Source: Bacteroidales bacterium (lineage in GTDB: Bacteria > Bacteroidota > Bacteroidia > Bacteroidales > JAIOZK01). From it: a DNA stretch of 45,682 nucleotides. Made by a program: the position numbers and the translations under genes. Of this stretch, positions 9,812 through 18,085 are shown piece after piece (the first letter of the stretch is position 1; each line of letters opens with the position of its first letter). The stretch is from the NCBI GenBank assembly GCA_021740625.1, contig JAIOZK010000029.1:1-45682 (forward strand). The letters are read 5' to 3'. A model generated the notes under the pieces. The model worked only from the letters and a program-made list of their open reading frames with translations, made no database searches and was not told where the DNA came from.

Positions 9812-10577
9812 AAGAAAGAGGTTTTAAGGGGATGATGTATTTATGATCTTTATTTTCAAATATTTCAACTTTTACTTTGTATACCTTTTCCAGGATTTCC
9901 GGCCTGAAAATTTCAAGTCCTCCGCGTGCTTCCAATTTGCCTTCATGAATAAGCAAAAACCTCGAACAATATTGCATGGCAAGATTCAGATCATGAATGG
10001 AAACCACGATGCTGATTTCTTTCCGGCTCAGGTCTTTCAGCAAACGCATGACTTCATGTTGATGATGCAGGTCGAGATTGGCCGTGGGCTCATCCAGCAA
10101 AATGACCTTTGGCTCCTGTGCCAGTGCGCGCCCGATGAAAACCCTTTGTCTTTGCCCGCCGCTGAGTTTGTTGATGTCTTTGATGGCAATATCGGCCAGG
10201 TCGAGTTTTTCGATGATCTCCGCGGTAATTTCCAGGTCTTTTTTTGTGGGTGCCCAGCCCAGGTGGGGTTTGCGGCCCATCAGGATGGTATCGAAAACGG
10301 TCGAAGGAAAAACATTTGTAAGAATCTGCGGAACATATGCGATTTTCCGGGCAAGCTGGTTGGAGGAAAATCTGGCCAGGTCTTTTCCTTCCAGTTCGAC
10401 CTTTCCCTGTCCGGGTGAAAGTATACCGTTCATGCAGCGCATCAGGGTGGTCTTTCCTGAACCGTTTGGCCCAATGATACCGATAAATTCTCCCGGATAG
10501 ATGCTTTCCGAAACATCTTTCAACACCGGTTTTCCATTGTAAGCAAATGTTATGTTTTTGATATCGATCATTTCCAT
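9804..10577 (-). CDS. ABC transporter ATP-binding protein, FecE/BtuD type (nickel uptake locus)
   Basis: A 257-aa ATPase that would power metal or metallophore import across the inner membrane. Walker A GPNGSGKT is at 36-43, the signature LSGGQRQR lies near 138, Walker B reads VILLDEPTANLD, and the switch histidine lies in VSIHDLN. These are typical of the FepC/BtuD subfamily. Two starts are possible: ATG at 10577, overlapping the permease stop by 10 bp, or the third codon at 10571, which gives a classic ATGA overlap. The next gene starts inside its last codons. It pairs with the FecCD-type permease upstream. H. pylori FecDE/CeuE is an established nickel-importing precedent for this transporter type; nickel specificity here is inferred from the linked nikR. 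Confidence 0.93.
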   Translation of the reverse strand: MEMIDIKNITFAYNGKPVLKDVSESIYPGEFIGIIGPNGSGKTTLMRCMNGILSPGQGKVELEGKDLARFSSNQLARKIAYVPQILTNVFPSTVFDTILMGRKPHLGWAPTKKDLEITAEIIEKLDLADIAIKDINKLSGGQRQRVFIGRALAQEPKVILLDEPTANLDLHHQHEVMRLLKDLSRKEISIVVSIHDLNLAMQYCSRFLLIHEGKLEARGGLEIFRPEILEKVYKVKVEIFENKDHKYIIPLKPLSYD

Positions 10578-11638
10578 TGTGATTTTCCGATTCCCTTAAA
10601 AAGCAAAATGATGAACAAAGGTGCCCCGATCAGGGAAGTGATGATCCCGACGGGCAAGACCATGGGCGAGATAATGCTTCTGGCGATAATGTCCGAGAGC
10701 AATAAAAATGCTCCACCGAACAAGGCAGCTCCCGGCAACAAAAACCGTTCATCGCTACCGATCATTCTCCTGACGATATGCGGTACTACCAATCCCACAA
10801 ATGCGATAATACCAAAAAAAGAAACCGCCACCGCTGTGGCCAGGGATGCCAGGACCATGCCCTGTGTCCTGATGCGGTTTACATTCACCCCAAGACTTTG
10901 TGCCGGTTCATCACCAGTATCCAGTACATTGTAATTCCAGCGGTTATAAATAAAATAAAGCAATATGGGAATCACAACGATCAACAGGATAATAAGTTCT
11001 TTCCAGGAAGCCCGGCTCAGGTCGCCGAAAGTCCAGAAGACGATGGCGGCCAGTTCCACATCATCGGCCATATATTGCAATCCTGTGGTGAGGGCTATGA
11101 AAAGGGAGCCGGCAATGATGCCTGTCAGGATCATGTTTTCAGGAGTGCTTCCCCGCGCCCTGGCGACGAAAAGAATCAGGACGGTGCTGACAAGACTCCA
11201 AAAGAAAGCAGAGATGGTGATAATATAGGGATTGTTGTAAAGGACTGAATCCGTGGCACTGCTTTGCATGCTTCCTGCCCCGAAAACGATCACGGCAAAA
11301 GCTGCTCCGAAAGCAGCGGCATTGGAAATGCCCAGTGTGAAGGGTGAACCGAGGGGGTTTCTCAAAATGCTTTGCATGGCAGCTCCAGAGACCGATAAGG
11401 CCATTCCGCAAAAGATGGCAGCCAGCACCCGCGGTAGTCGTATATTCAGAATGATCTGCCGGTTCACTTCATCTGATAAACCCCAAATTGCACGAATTGA
11501 TTCAGTAAAAGAGATTTTTGCCGCACCCATCGAAATTCCGAGTACGATCAGAACTAACGTCAGCACAAGTGTTCCCGCAATAAAGCGGTTCTTGCTGCGA
11601 ATGTATTTTTTGTATGTTTTCGTTATTTCCCTTTGCAT
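10568..11638 (-). CDS. FecCD/BtuC-family ABC transporter permease (nickel uptake locus)
   Basis: A 356-aa integral membrane protein. It has about ten hydrophobic segments, starting near residue 18, and the FecCD family landmarks IRLPRVLAAIFCGMALSVSG, RNPLGSPFTLGI and FVGLVVPHIVRR (listed as separate motifs). It would form the inner-membrane channel for the substrate delivered by the lipoprotein encoded 62 bp upstream and be driven by the ATPase whose start overlaps its stop. Length is normal for the family. Family members import iron siderophores, haem, cobalamin or nickel complexes; only the operon context points to nickel. Confidence 0.93.
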   Translation of the reverse strand: MQREITKTYKKYIRSKNRFIAGTLVLTLVLIVLGISMGAAKISFTESIRAIWGLSDEVNRQIILNIRLPRVLAAIFCGMALSVSGAAMQSILRNPLGSPFTLGISNAAAFGAAFAVIVFGAGSMQSSATDSVLYNNPYIITISAFFWSLVSTVLILFVARARGSTPENMILTGIIAGSLFIALTTGLQYMADDVELAAIVFWTFGDLSRASWKELIILLIVVIPILLYFIYNRWNYNVLDTGDEPAQSLGVNVNRIRTQGMVLASLATAVAVSFFGIIAFVGLVVPHIVRRMIGSDERFLLPGAALFGGAFLLLSDIIARSIISPMVLPVGIITSLIGAPLFIILLFKGIGKSQWK

Positions 11639-11654
11639 TCAATTCTTTGTGTAC

Positions 11655-11690
11655 TTAGTGCCTTCGTGGCTATTTTTTTTGCCACGAAGA
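11655..11690. repeat. Small inverted repeat in the gap between binding-protein and permease genes
   Basis: Within the 62-bp gap, CTTCGTGGC and GCCACGAAG form a perfect 9-bp inverted repeat separated by a T-rich loop. The surrounding text (GCCACGAAGACACAAAG) resembles a repeat very common in Bacteroidota intergenic DNA. On the minus strand the arm is not followed by a T-run, so I do not call it a terminator. It might act as an mRNA processing or stability element. Confidence 0.45.
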
Positions 11691-11700
11691 CACAAAGAGG

Positions 11701-12771
11701 TCACCACGGTTTTTTGTACATTTTAAACTTTAGTTCCATACTATCATAAATGGGCTTTCCAAGGAATACCCTGTATATCTCATTGCATTTGTCTTTGATT
11801 TCGATATCGGAAAAATTCTCCGGGTACATGATTTTGCCCACATAATAGGCATTGCACAAAATATTCTCATAGTTTGTGGTGTACCAGTTATGCGGCAAAA
11901 CCATATAGAAATTTTTTTTCTGCAGAGCTTTCAGGGAATTTCGCAATGCTTCATTTTGCAGATCTTGCTCCCACAAGGTTCTTCCCGAAACATCCAGGAA
12001 AATGTGGTCCGGGTTCCACTCGATCAATTGCTCCACATCAATAAATGCATTTTCGAGCCAGGCCCGGGGTGAGCTTGTTACTTCTCCAAGACCTCCTGCA
12101 ACATTCTTCAAACCGAGCAAACTGAATGGTGCATAATGCGGTTCGGTAGAAGTGATGCCATGAGACCCACGGTAGGCAATACCGCCAATATAAACCTTTT
12201 CATTAATTTCGCTCTTGTTTGACCTTGTTTTCAAATCCAAAATGGTGTTTCTAATAAAGGTGATCAGGGAATCTGCCCGCTCTTCCTTGTTTATTAGAGT
12301 ACCAAGTATATCAAGTGTTTTATAAAGATCCGCTCTCCTTTCATTAAAATTGGCATAATCCAGTACAACAACAGGAACACCAGTTTTGACTTGCAGTTCG
12401 TCGGCTTCGCCTGCAGTAAGGTATGTAACGAGGATGATATCTGGATCGTAGGCAGCCAGTAATTCAGGCTCAGCGATATTTCCCGATCCTACTACCGGAA
12501 GTTCTTTTAATTGGGGATTTGCAAATAAATATGGTACGGTTCTTCGCTTTTCATTTTCCTCTACAGCGATCACTTTTTTCGTTGCATCGAGATAAGCCAG
12601 CAAGCGCAAGGCTCCTGATCGTAAAGCAATAATGCTGCTGATCTTTTTGGGAATCAAAACTGCTCTTCCACTTGCATCTGTTATCATACGACCTTCAGAG
12701 CTTTTATTTTCTCTGCTACCGCAGGAAAACAACATCATAGCAAACGATATGAGAATAATTCCTTTTTTCAT
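11701..12771 (-). CDS. Metal/metallophore-binding lipoprotein of the ABC importer (BtuF/FecB-like)
   Basis: A 356-aa substrate-binding protein. The N-terminus MKKGIILISFAMMLFSC is a lipoprotein signal with the lipid-accepting cysteine at residue 17, so it is anchored in a membrane facing the periplasm. The body has the two-lobed TroA/BtuF fold signature: DASGRAVLIPKKISSIIAL, then YDPDIILVT (lobe 1) and WNPDHIFLDVSG (lobe 2). It starts in a TAATG overlap with the stop of the TonB receptor gene, so the two are translationally coupled. It would take the substrate brought in by that receptor and pass it to the permease. Nickel or a nickel chelate is the likely ligand given nikR. Confidence 0.9.
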   Translation of the reverse strand: MKKGIILISFAMMLFSCGSRENKSSEGRMITDASGRAVLIPKKISSIIALRSGALRLLAYLDATKKVIAVEENEKRRTVPYLFANPQLKELPVVGSGNIAEPELLAAYDPDIILVTYLTAGEADELQVKTGVPVVVLDYANFNERRADLYKTLDILGTLINKEERADSLITFIRNTILDLKTRSNKSEINEKVYIGGIAYRGSHGITSTEPHYAPFSLLGLKNVAGGLGEVTSSPRAWLENAFIDVEQLIEWNPDHIFLDVSGRTLWEQDLQNEALRNSLKALQKKNFYMVLPHNWYTTNYENILCNAYYVGKIMYPENFSDIEIKDKCNEIYRVFLGKPIYDSMELKFKMYKKPW

Positions 12772-15026
12772 TAAAACAAAACGTTAATTCCCAATGTGAT
12801 CATTCTTCCTGGAGAAAGGTAGATTTCATTATCCATATGCTGTTCGTCGAACAAATTCTGAATACGTAAAAACATATTGAAATGCTCATCCATATCCCTG
12901 GATAGTTTTACATCCAGGCTTACAAAAGGTTTAATTTCGCTTTCATTCAAATCGTCAATATATTGCTTGCTTTTGTAGATCATATTTACACTGGTGTTCA
13001 GGATGCTGTTCGACCAGAAAACACCGGCCTTTACCTGGTGAACAGGGGAGAATTTCAGGTTCTTTCCTTCCAGTGCTGGGTTCTTGCTGAAGGATAAAAT
13101 TTTGGAATCATTGAAAGTATAAAAACCGAACAGGCTGAAGTTCTTGTTGATATTGTATTCTGTCTCCAACTCAGCGCCGTAAATTTCTATTTCCGTTACG
13201 TTCTGCCGCTGATAGATAGGGCGGCTTCCCCAGAGGGAATCCCCGGTTCTAACATAATACAGGAAATCGTGACCTTTTGAATAAAACAGGGAAGCAGCAA
13301 AACTGAGGCTTTCTGTAATGCGGACATCAGTGCCTGCCTCGTAGTTTTCAATCTTTTCCGGACCCAGGTTGGGATTGGCAATCTTGGGACCTATCCACAT
13401 CCAGCCCGAGCGACAGAGGTCATCAAGTATGGACGCTCTGAATCCCTGTGAATAGCTGAGATAAACTTTTGATTCGTTTGCGATTTTGTATGATGCAGAT
13501 AGACGGGGTGAGTAGGCTTCCCAGGTATGGGATTCCAATTCCGGTAAAACACCCGTCCAACTGTTGTCGGTAGAATAAAAACTGCCGTCGTAAAATTTGG
13601 CATGATCAAAACGAATGCCTGCAATCAGGTTTAGCTTTCCGGAAAGCAAAGAAATCTTATCTTGCAGGTAAACGGCTGAAAACCTCATTTTTCCGCTGTT
13701 TGCGACCGTGTCCGCTGAAGTCTGGTAATAATCCCCTCCATCGACACTGCTTTGGCGGGATTCCAGTCCAACAGCAAGGGTTTGATGTTTGCCGAGATTG
13801 GTCTTGACGTGTAAGATAAACCCCAGATCAATCCGGTCGGAATTTACATCAAACCTGGAATAATTGCCATTTCTTTCCCTTTCGTCCAGTTTGAAGTAAT
13901 TTTCTTTCTGATACCAGGTGTTCAGGTCATATTCAAAAAGTTGCAGATCGCCTTTTGCTTTTGCCCTAAAGAAATTTGTGTTGAAATGCCTGTATTCCCC
14001 ACGGGGAGCTTTGATCTTTTCTCCTTCACCCCGCATATCTTCAAAATAATCATACTGGAATTCCAGGTTAACCGCTTTTGACCAGGGAATACCGAATTTT
14101 CCGCTTATGCTTTTTTCATTCAGGAATCTGGGAATGGTATAATCGGGGTTGCCGCGCATGTTCTCCGGTATGGCATTGTATCCTTCACTGTTTACCATAA
14201 ATGCGGAGGCCGAATACCAGAATTTCTTACTGACCTTGCTCCCGAAAGAAGCATTTGCTTTTTGAGTGTTGTAGGTGCCAAAAGACATTCCGGCATGCCC
14301 CTGGATTTTCCTGCGGGGGTTCCGGGTGATGATGTTGATCACGCCACCCATGGCATTATTTCCGTAAAGGCTGGATCCTGGTCCGCGGAAAATCTCTATT
14401 CTTTCAATGCTGTTCTTATCGATGCGGTTCCAGTTTACACCTCCTGTATCACCTTTGTTGATGGGCACGCCGTCGACAAGTACCAGGGTACGGCCCTGCT
14501 CATCTCCCGAAAGCCCGCGTAAGCTTACCACCGGACGCATGGAATAAATCCCGCTTGAGCGGAGCACATTCACACCGGTAGCATACTGAATGATGTCATC
14601 GATTTTTTCGGAAGGGGTCCGGCTTATTTCGTTGCGACTGATCACGCGGATGTTTCCCGGTATTTCATCTTTCCTGCTCCGGTTCCTGGTTGCGGTTACT
14701 ACCACTTCATCACTGAGGTAAACAGCAGGGGTCAGCAAGATATCAATGTTTTTTGTTTCGGATTCCTTGAGCGTGATCTTTAATTCCCGGGCCTGGTAAG
14801 CAATGTGGGTAAATATCAAAGTGTGTTTTCCACGGGTCAGTTCCGCAATATTGTACTTGCCTTCTTTGTTGGTTGTGAATCCGTTGCTCTTGTTATCCAG
14901 GGTGATGTGTACCTCCGAAATGGCTTTGCCTGTTTCAGCATCTTTGACTGTTCCTTTGATGGAGCCTTGTGCGAAAATCAGCGAGCTAATGAGTAGAAAT
15001 AGTGATGTGAGTGTTGTTTTGATCAT
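12771..15026 (-). CDS. TonB-dependent outer-membrane receptor, probable nickel/metallophore receptor
   Basis: A 751-aa outer-membrane transporter. It has a signal peptide (about residues 1-19, ending FAQ) and a carboxypeptidase-like domain (about 21-105). A plug follows, with the boxes SDEVVVTATR, LRGLSGDEQGRTLVLVDG and IERIEIFRGPGSSLYGNNAMGGVINIIT (given here as short landmarks), then a 22-strand-type barrel. The C-terminus ends in an aromatic/hydrophobic strand (MITLGINVLF), as expected. It lies 50 bp behind nikR, with a tandem pair of NikR-like half-sites in that gap, and overlaps the binding-protein gene by 1 bp. It is the outer-membrane entry of the import route; substrate inferred from context. 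Confidence 0.92.
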   Translation of the reverse strand: MIKTTLTSLFLLISSLIFAQGSIKGTVKDAETGKAISEVHITLDNKSNGFTTNKEGKYNIAELTRGKHTLIFTHIAYQARELKITLKESETKNIDILLTPAVYLSDEVVVTATRNRSRKDEIPGNIRVISRNEISRTPSEKIDDIIQYATGVNVLRSSGIYSMRPVVSLRGLSGDEQGRTLVLVDGVPINKGDTGGVNWNRIDKNSIERIEIFRGPGSSLYGNNAMGGVINIITRNPRRKIQGHAGMSFGTYNTQKANASFGSKVSKKFWYSASAFMVNSEGYNAIPENMRGNPDYTIPRFLNEKSISGKFGIPWSKAVNLEFQYDYFEDMRGEGEKIKAPRGEYRHFNTNFFRAKAKGDLQLFEYDLNTWYQKENYFKLDERERNGNYSRFDVNSDRIDLGFILHVKTNLGKHQTLAVGLESRQSSVDGGDYYQTSADTVANSGKMRFSAVYLQDKISLLSGKLNLIAGIRFDHAKFYDGSFYSTDNSWTGVLPELESHTWEAYSPRLSASYKIANESKVYLSYSQGFRASILDDLCRSGWMWIGPKIANPNLGPEKIENYEAGTDVRITESLSFAASLFYSKGHDFLYYVRTGDSLWGSRPIYQRQNVTEIEIYGAELETEYNINKNFSLFGFYTFNDSKILSFSKNPALEGKNLKFSPVHQVKAGVFWSNSILNTSVNMIYKSKQYIDDLNESEIKPFVSLDVKLSRDMDEHFNMFLRIQNLFDEQHMDNEIYLSPGRMITLGINVLF

Positions 15027-15033
15027 GTTTTCT

Positions 15034-15060
15034 GTGTTACAAATTTCATAATGGTGTTAC
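15034..15060 (-). promoter_or_regulatory. Tandem NikR-like half-sites overlapping a candidate promoter
   Basis: GTGTTAC occurs at 15034-15040 and again at 15054-15060 in the same orientation with exactly 13 bases between. The published NikR consensus I recall for many non-enteric bacteria and archaea is GTGTTAC-N13/14-GTAACAC, and tandem half-site arrangements have been described for some NikR proteins. On the minus strand a -7-like GAAATTTG (15040-15047; consensus TAnnTTTG, first two bases fit poorly) lies between the half-sites. Binding here would block transcription of the receptor-transporter genes. Confidence 0.55.
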
Positions 15061-15076
15061 CTGAATAATAAAAAAA

Positions 15077-15478
15077 TTATTCCGAAGCGCTCATCACAAG
15101 TTCTCCGTGCTTAATCCCCTTGATGGCGATCAGTTTATTTGATAAATCGATCAGCTCTTTTGCTTTTCCTTTCACGGCAATGGTTTCAAGACAATTGTCG
15201 TGATCGAGGTGTACATGCTGGACTGATAATATCAAATCATGAAAAGCATGCTGCACATCCGTGGATTTGTTTTGTAGATCACGCTTGTGATGATCGTAAA
15301 CCAGCACAATAGCACCTGCAACATCTTCATTGCCTTTCCACTTTTCCTCCACAAGATTTTTCTTGATCAGGAAACGTATGGCCTGTGAACGATTGGGGAA
15401 CTGGTGCTTTTCAACCAGTTCATCTAAAGATTCCAAAAGGTTCTCCTCCAACGAGACACCAAATCTTCTTACCTGCAT
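15077..15478 (-). CDS. nikR: Nickel-responsive transcriptional regulator NikR
   Basis: A 133-aa ribbon-helix-helix regulator. Residues 1-45 ([12 protein letters not shown]..., [12 protein letters not shown]) form the DNA-binding domain; 50-133 is the ACT-like nickel domain. All four square-planar nickel ligands are present as H77, H88, H90 and C96, in the same relative spacing as E. coli H76/H87/H89/C95. The frame extends 10 codons upstream to an ATG at 15508. That ATG lies at or upstream of the predicted transcription start and inside the operator, so the ATG at 15478 is preferred; it also gives the standard family length. It probably represses its own gene and the import genes behind it when nickel is plentiful. 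Confidence 0.95.
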   Translation of the reverse strand: MQVRRFGVSLEENLLESLDELVEKHQFPNRSQAIRFLIKKNLVEEKWKGNEDVAGAIVLVYDHHKRDLQNKSTDVQHAFHDLILSVQHVHLDHDNCLETIAVKGKAKELIDLSNKLIAIKGIKHGELVMSASE

Positions 15479-15479
15479 G

Positions 15480-15536
15480 GTGTTAAGTTTTTGATTTTCG
15501 TGACACAAAAATAGATTGAATGTAAGTTTTGTGCAA
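15480..15536 (-). promoter_or_regulatory. nikR promoter with overlapping NikR-like operator
   Basis: On the minus strand a Bacteroidota promoter is seen: TTG at 15534-15536, a 20-base spacer and TATTTTTG (15506-15513, fits TAnnTTTG). Directly downstream lies GTGTTAA (15480-15486)-N13-GTGACAC (15500-15506), two mismatches from the GTGTTAC-N13-GTAACAC consensus recalled for NikR. The operator abuts the -7 element and covers the expected start point, the layout of an autorepressed promoter. Confidence 0.65.
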
Positions 15537-15848
15537 GGGGAATGGCTAATTTGAAAGGGGTTTAAATAGCGTGGGTTTTTTGTTTTGTGTTTTTTGTTTT
15601 GTGTTTGGTGTTTCGTGTTTGGTGTTTCGTGTTTCGTAAAGGCATAGCATCTTGTGGTATGTAAGATTAGTATTGAAACCGCAAGGAATGCAAAGAAGGT
15701 GCGATGATCGCAAAGTATCTGAAACCAAATTTTTTTCTTGGCGATCTTTGCAAAATTTTGCGTATTTTTCGGTTAACAAATTCCGGTAATTAAATGCTTA
15801 GCCTGCACCCTGACATATTCCTATATTTGTAATCACAAAAGTAAGGCT
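15514..15848. other. Intergenic stretch between the divergent nikR and truA genes, with low-complexity repeats
   Basis: The interval holds the nikR promoter at its left end and the truA -7 element at its right end. From about 15579 to 15637 it is a run of imperfect GTTTTGTGTTT / TTTCGTGTTTGGTG tandem repeats, which create a meaningless open frame on the minus strand. Around 15680-15730 the text resembles the CGCAAAG-type repeats common in Bacteroidota. Confidence 0.6.
15822..15829 (+). promoter_or_regulatory. -7 promoter element of truA
   Basis: TATATTTG fits TAnnTTTG and lies 19 bases before the truA ATG, a spacing suited to a short leader. No clear TTTG at -33 was found. Confidence 0.5.
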
Positions 15849-16616
15849 ATGACAAATCGTTACTTCATAAAACTTGCATACAATGGCAGCGGATTTCACG
15901 GATGGCAGGTGCAAAGCAGTGCACGTACGGTGCAGGGTGTGATGGAGGAGGCTTTGTCAAAAGTTCTGCGCAGCCGGATCCAGCTTATGGGCTGTGGCCG
16001 AACCGATACAGGCGTTCATGCAGGCGAGTTTTATGCTCATTTCGACTTTCACCATAAAATGAAGGAGGAAGACCTGGAGCATCTGGCTTTTAAACTGAAC
16101 AAGATGCTTGGAAAGGAGATAGCCATATACAGTATATTTCCGGTAGGGGAGAAGGCTCATGCCCGATTTGATGCCACACACAGGACGTATCACTACCGGA
16201 TTGCAAGAAAGAAAAATCCTTTTGAAGCTGATTTTTCCTGGTATTTGTTCGGGAAGTTGGATATACATAGGATGAACCAGGCATGCGAGATCATGAAGGA
16301 ACACAAGGATTTTGAATGCTTCTCAAAAGTCAATACGGATGTAAAGACTTTTTTGTGTGATATTTATGAAGCTCAATGGACGGAAACGGAAGATATGCTG
16401 ATCTTCAGTATCACAGCCAATCGCTTTTTAAGAAATATGGTTCGCGCCATCGTTGGTACCATGATAAACCTCGGACAACATAAAATTGATCCGGAAGATT
16501 TCAGGAAGATACTTGAGAGCAGGGATCGCTCGGAGGCAGGATTTTCGGTTCCGGCGAAGGGATTGTTTTTAGCGGAGGTTGGGTATCCGGAGGGTTTGGT
16601 TGAGGATAATGTGTAA
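15849..16616 (+). CDS. truA: tRNA pseudouridine synthase A
   Basis: A 255-aa cytoplasmic enzyme that converts uridines 38-40 in the anticodon stem-loop of tRNAs to pseudouridine. The catalytic aspartate is D53 in GCGRTDTGVHA; the family boxes YNGSGFHGWQVQ near the N-terminus, THRTYHYRI in the middle and FLRNMVRAIVGT near residue 195 are all present. Length is normal. It is a single gene read away from the nickel operon, with its own -7 element and convergent with the OmpA-family gene that follows. Confidence 0.97.
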   Translation: MTNRYFIKLAYNGSGFHGWQVQSSARTVQGVMEEALSKVLRSRIQLMGCGRTDTGVHAGEFYAHFDFHHKMKEEDLEHLAFKLNKMLGKEIAIYSIFPVGEKAHARFDATHRTYHYRIARKKNPFEADFSWYLFGKLDIHRMNQACEIMKEHKDFECFSKVNTDVKTFLCDIYEAQWTETEDMLIFSITANRFLRNMVRAIVGTMINLGQHKIDPEDFRKILESRDRSEAGFSVPAKGLFLAEVGYPEGLVEDNV

Positions 16617-16827
16617 TTAGATCTATTTCAATCCAATATGATCAATCAGCAAATGAAATTCCTCTGCTTTTTTATTCCCGATCGGAATACGGAGTTCTTC
16701 AATTTGTTGAATCAAATGAACTCTAATAACATGGCTTCAACAAAAGTGAAGGTCCTTAGACAAATGTGCATTCTTGTGTTTTCAGTGAGTAGAATCCGGG
16801 AACCTAAACTGTATCTCTGAAAACGTT

Positions 16828-18081
16828 TTAATTATTCAATCTTACAAACTCTACCCTGCGATTATTTGCTTTACCTGAGGAGGTTGTATTGTTGTCAATA
16901 GGATGTTCTTCTCCAAGTCCTTTGCTCGTAAGCCGGTCAGATGAAATGCCCATATCAATGAGTTTTTCCGTTACAGTTTTTGCCCTTTTTTCTGAAAGCG
17001 CCCGGTTAAACTGCTCGTCACCATCACTGTCGGTATGCCCTTCAACAGAGAACTTCAGTTCAGGATGACTTTGCATGAGTTCAAAAATTTCATTAATTGA
17101 GCCCATACTTTCAGGTTTTAAGCTGGCTTTATTAACATCGAAACGAATACCATTGCATATAATCCTGCCTTCTTGTAAAAGTCGATCATAGTACTTTATA
17201 CCTCCTTCTGCAAGTCTGAAATTCTTCAAAAACCAGACTTTGCTTTTTTCGCTATCGGCGAAATAGCAATTAATCGTAAAACCACTCGGGTTTGCAGAAT
17301 AATGCGGGATATTTATCAGGCGGGTATCATCCATATAGATTTTTAGTTTGCCTTTTGTAAATGCGAGAGAAATATGCATCCACCGAGCTGTCTTTGCGTC
17401 TTGTTTAGTTGGATAGTAACTTTTTATATCATTTATCGAAATATAATTGTGTCCAATGGTTATTTTTTCATTTCCTCCTGAAGTTTGATTCTTTTTGTCG
17501 TATAGCTCAAGAAAGAAACGGTTTCCATTTGCAGGACGAAAAATGTCAAACTCAATGGTAAATATTTCAGGAAGATAATCTTTTTCGGCGTTTTTTATGT
17601 AAGGACATATTGCTGGATTGCCGTCGAAGAAAGCAACAACATTTTCCTGATCAACTTCTGCGATCTCAACCTGACCTTTAACCAAATCCCAATGGCTTGG
17701 GAATTCTCCGTTTTCTTCATCCGGGCTTGGTAAATCGTCAAATATTACCTTATCTCCCGGTACAAAATCAAACTTATTCCATTGCATTTCAGAACTTATG
17801 TTAGTCGGTTCTTTCTGTTCTGAATCAATTTGGGTTCGACTGTCATTGTTGTACTCTGAGGAGTTTTTTTCTTTTTGTTTTTTCTTTTTTTTGAAAAAAT
17901 TTCCAATACCATCCTCTATGGAATCAAACCCTTTGTCGATACCTTTTTCAATGTTTTTGTTAGCACGTTTTAAACCTTCTTTTTTGGCTTCCTTTTTGGG
18001 GTTAATTGTTTGAGCATTAGAATAAAAGGCTCCAGAAAGAGAAATGCAAAAAATTAAAATAATCAGCATAAATTTTTTCAT
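16828..18081 (-). CDS. OmpA-family outer-membrane protein with a LamG-like domain
   Basis: A 417-aa exported protein. It has a signal peptide (MKKFMLIILIFCISLSGAF...NAQ), then a lysine-rich, helix-prone stretch (about 28-80, with a run of KKKK). A beta-sandwich resembling LamG/concanavalin-type domains follows (about 105-290). The C-terminal OmpA domain (about 305-417) carries the peptidoglycan-binding signature GHTDSDGDEQFNRALSEKRA and GLGEEHP. It should tether the outer membrane to peptidoglycan. It starts 4 bp after the stop of the small unrecognised gene upstream, so the two form an operon. Confidence 0.88.
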   Translation of the reverse strand: MKKFMLIILIFCISLSGAFYSNAQTINPKKEAKKEGLKRANKNIEKGIDKGFDSIEDGIGNFFKKKKKQKEKNSSEYNNDSRTQIDSEQKEPTNISSEMQWNKFDFVPGDKVIFDDLPSPDEENGEFPSHWDLVKGQVEIAEVDQENVVAFFDGNPAICPYIKNAEKDYLPEIFTIEFDIFRPANGNRFFLELYDKKNQTSGGNEKITIGHNYISINDIKSYYPTKQDAKTARWMHISLAFTKGKLKIYMDDTRLINIPHYSANPSGFTINCYFADSEKSKVWFLKNFRLAEGGIKYYDRLLQEGRIICNGIRFDVNKASLKPESMGSINEIFELMQSHPELKFSVEGHTDSDGDEQFNRALSEKRAKTVTEKLIDMGISSDRLTSKGLGEEHPIDNNTTSSGKANNRRVEFVRLNN

Positions 18082-18085
18082 AAAA

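Noticed and set aside
9843-10418. Long plus-strand frame opposite the ATPase gene
   Set aside because: It is a shadow of the ABC ATPase: the minus-strand frame has every Walker and signature motif, while the plus-strand translation has no recognisable family and no start context.
15063-15082. GAATAAT-A6-ATTATTC hairpin at the nikR stop as a terminator
   Set aside because: The stem contains only one G-C pair and is not followed by a usable T-run in the minus direction.
15546-15779. 77-codon minus-strand frame before nikR
   Set aside because: Its translation is made of [15 protein letters not shown]-type text produced by the tandem GTGTTTCG repeats, so it is not a gene.
16638-16820. Plus-strand frame of 60 codons between truA and the OmpA-family gene
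   Set aside because: No recognisable family, no promoter or ribosome binding site, and a composition like random AT-rich DNA.
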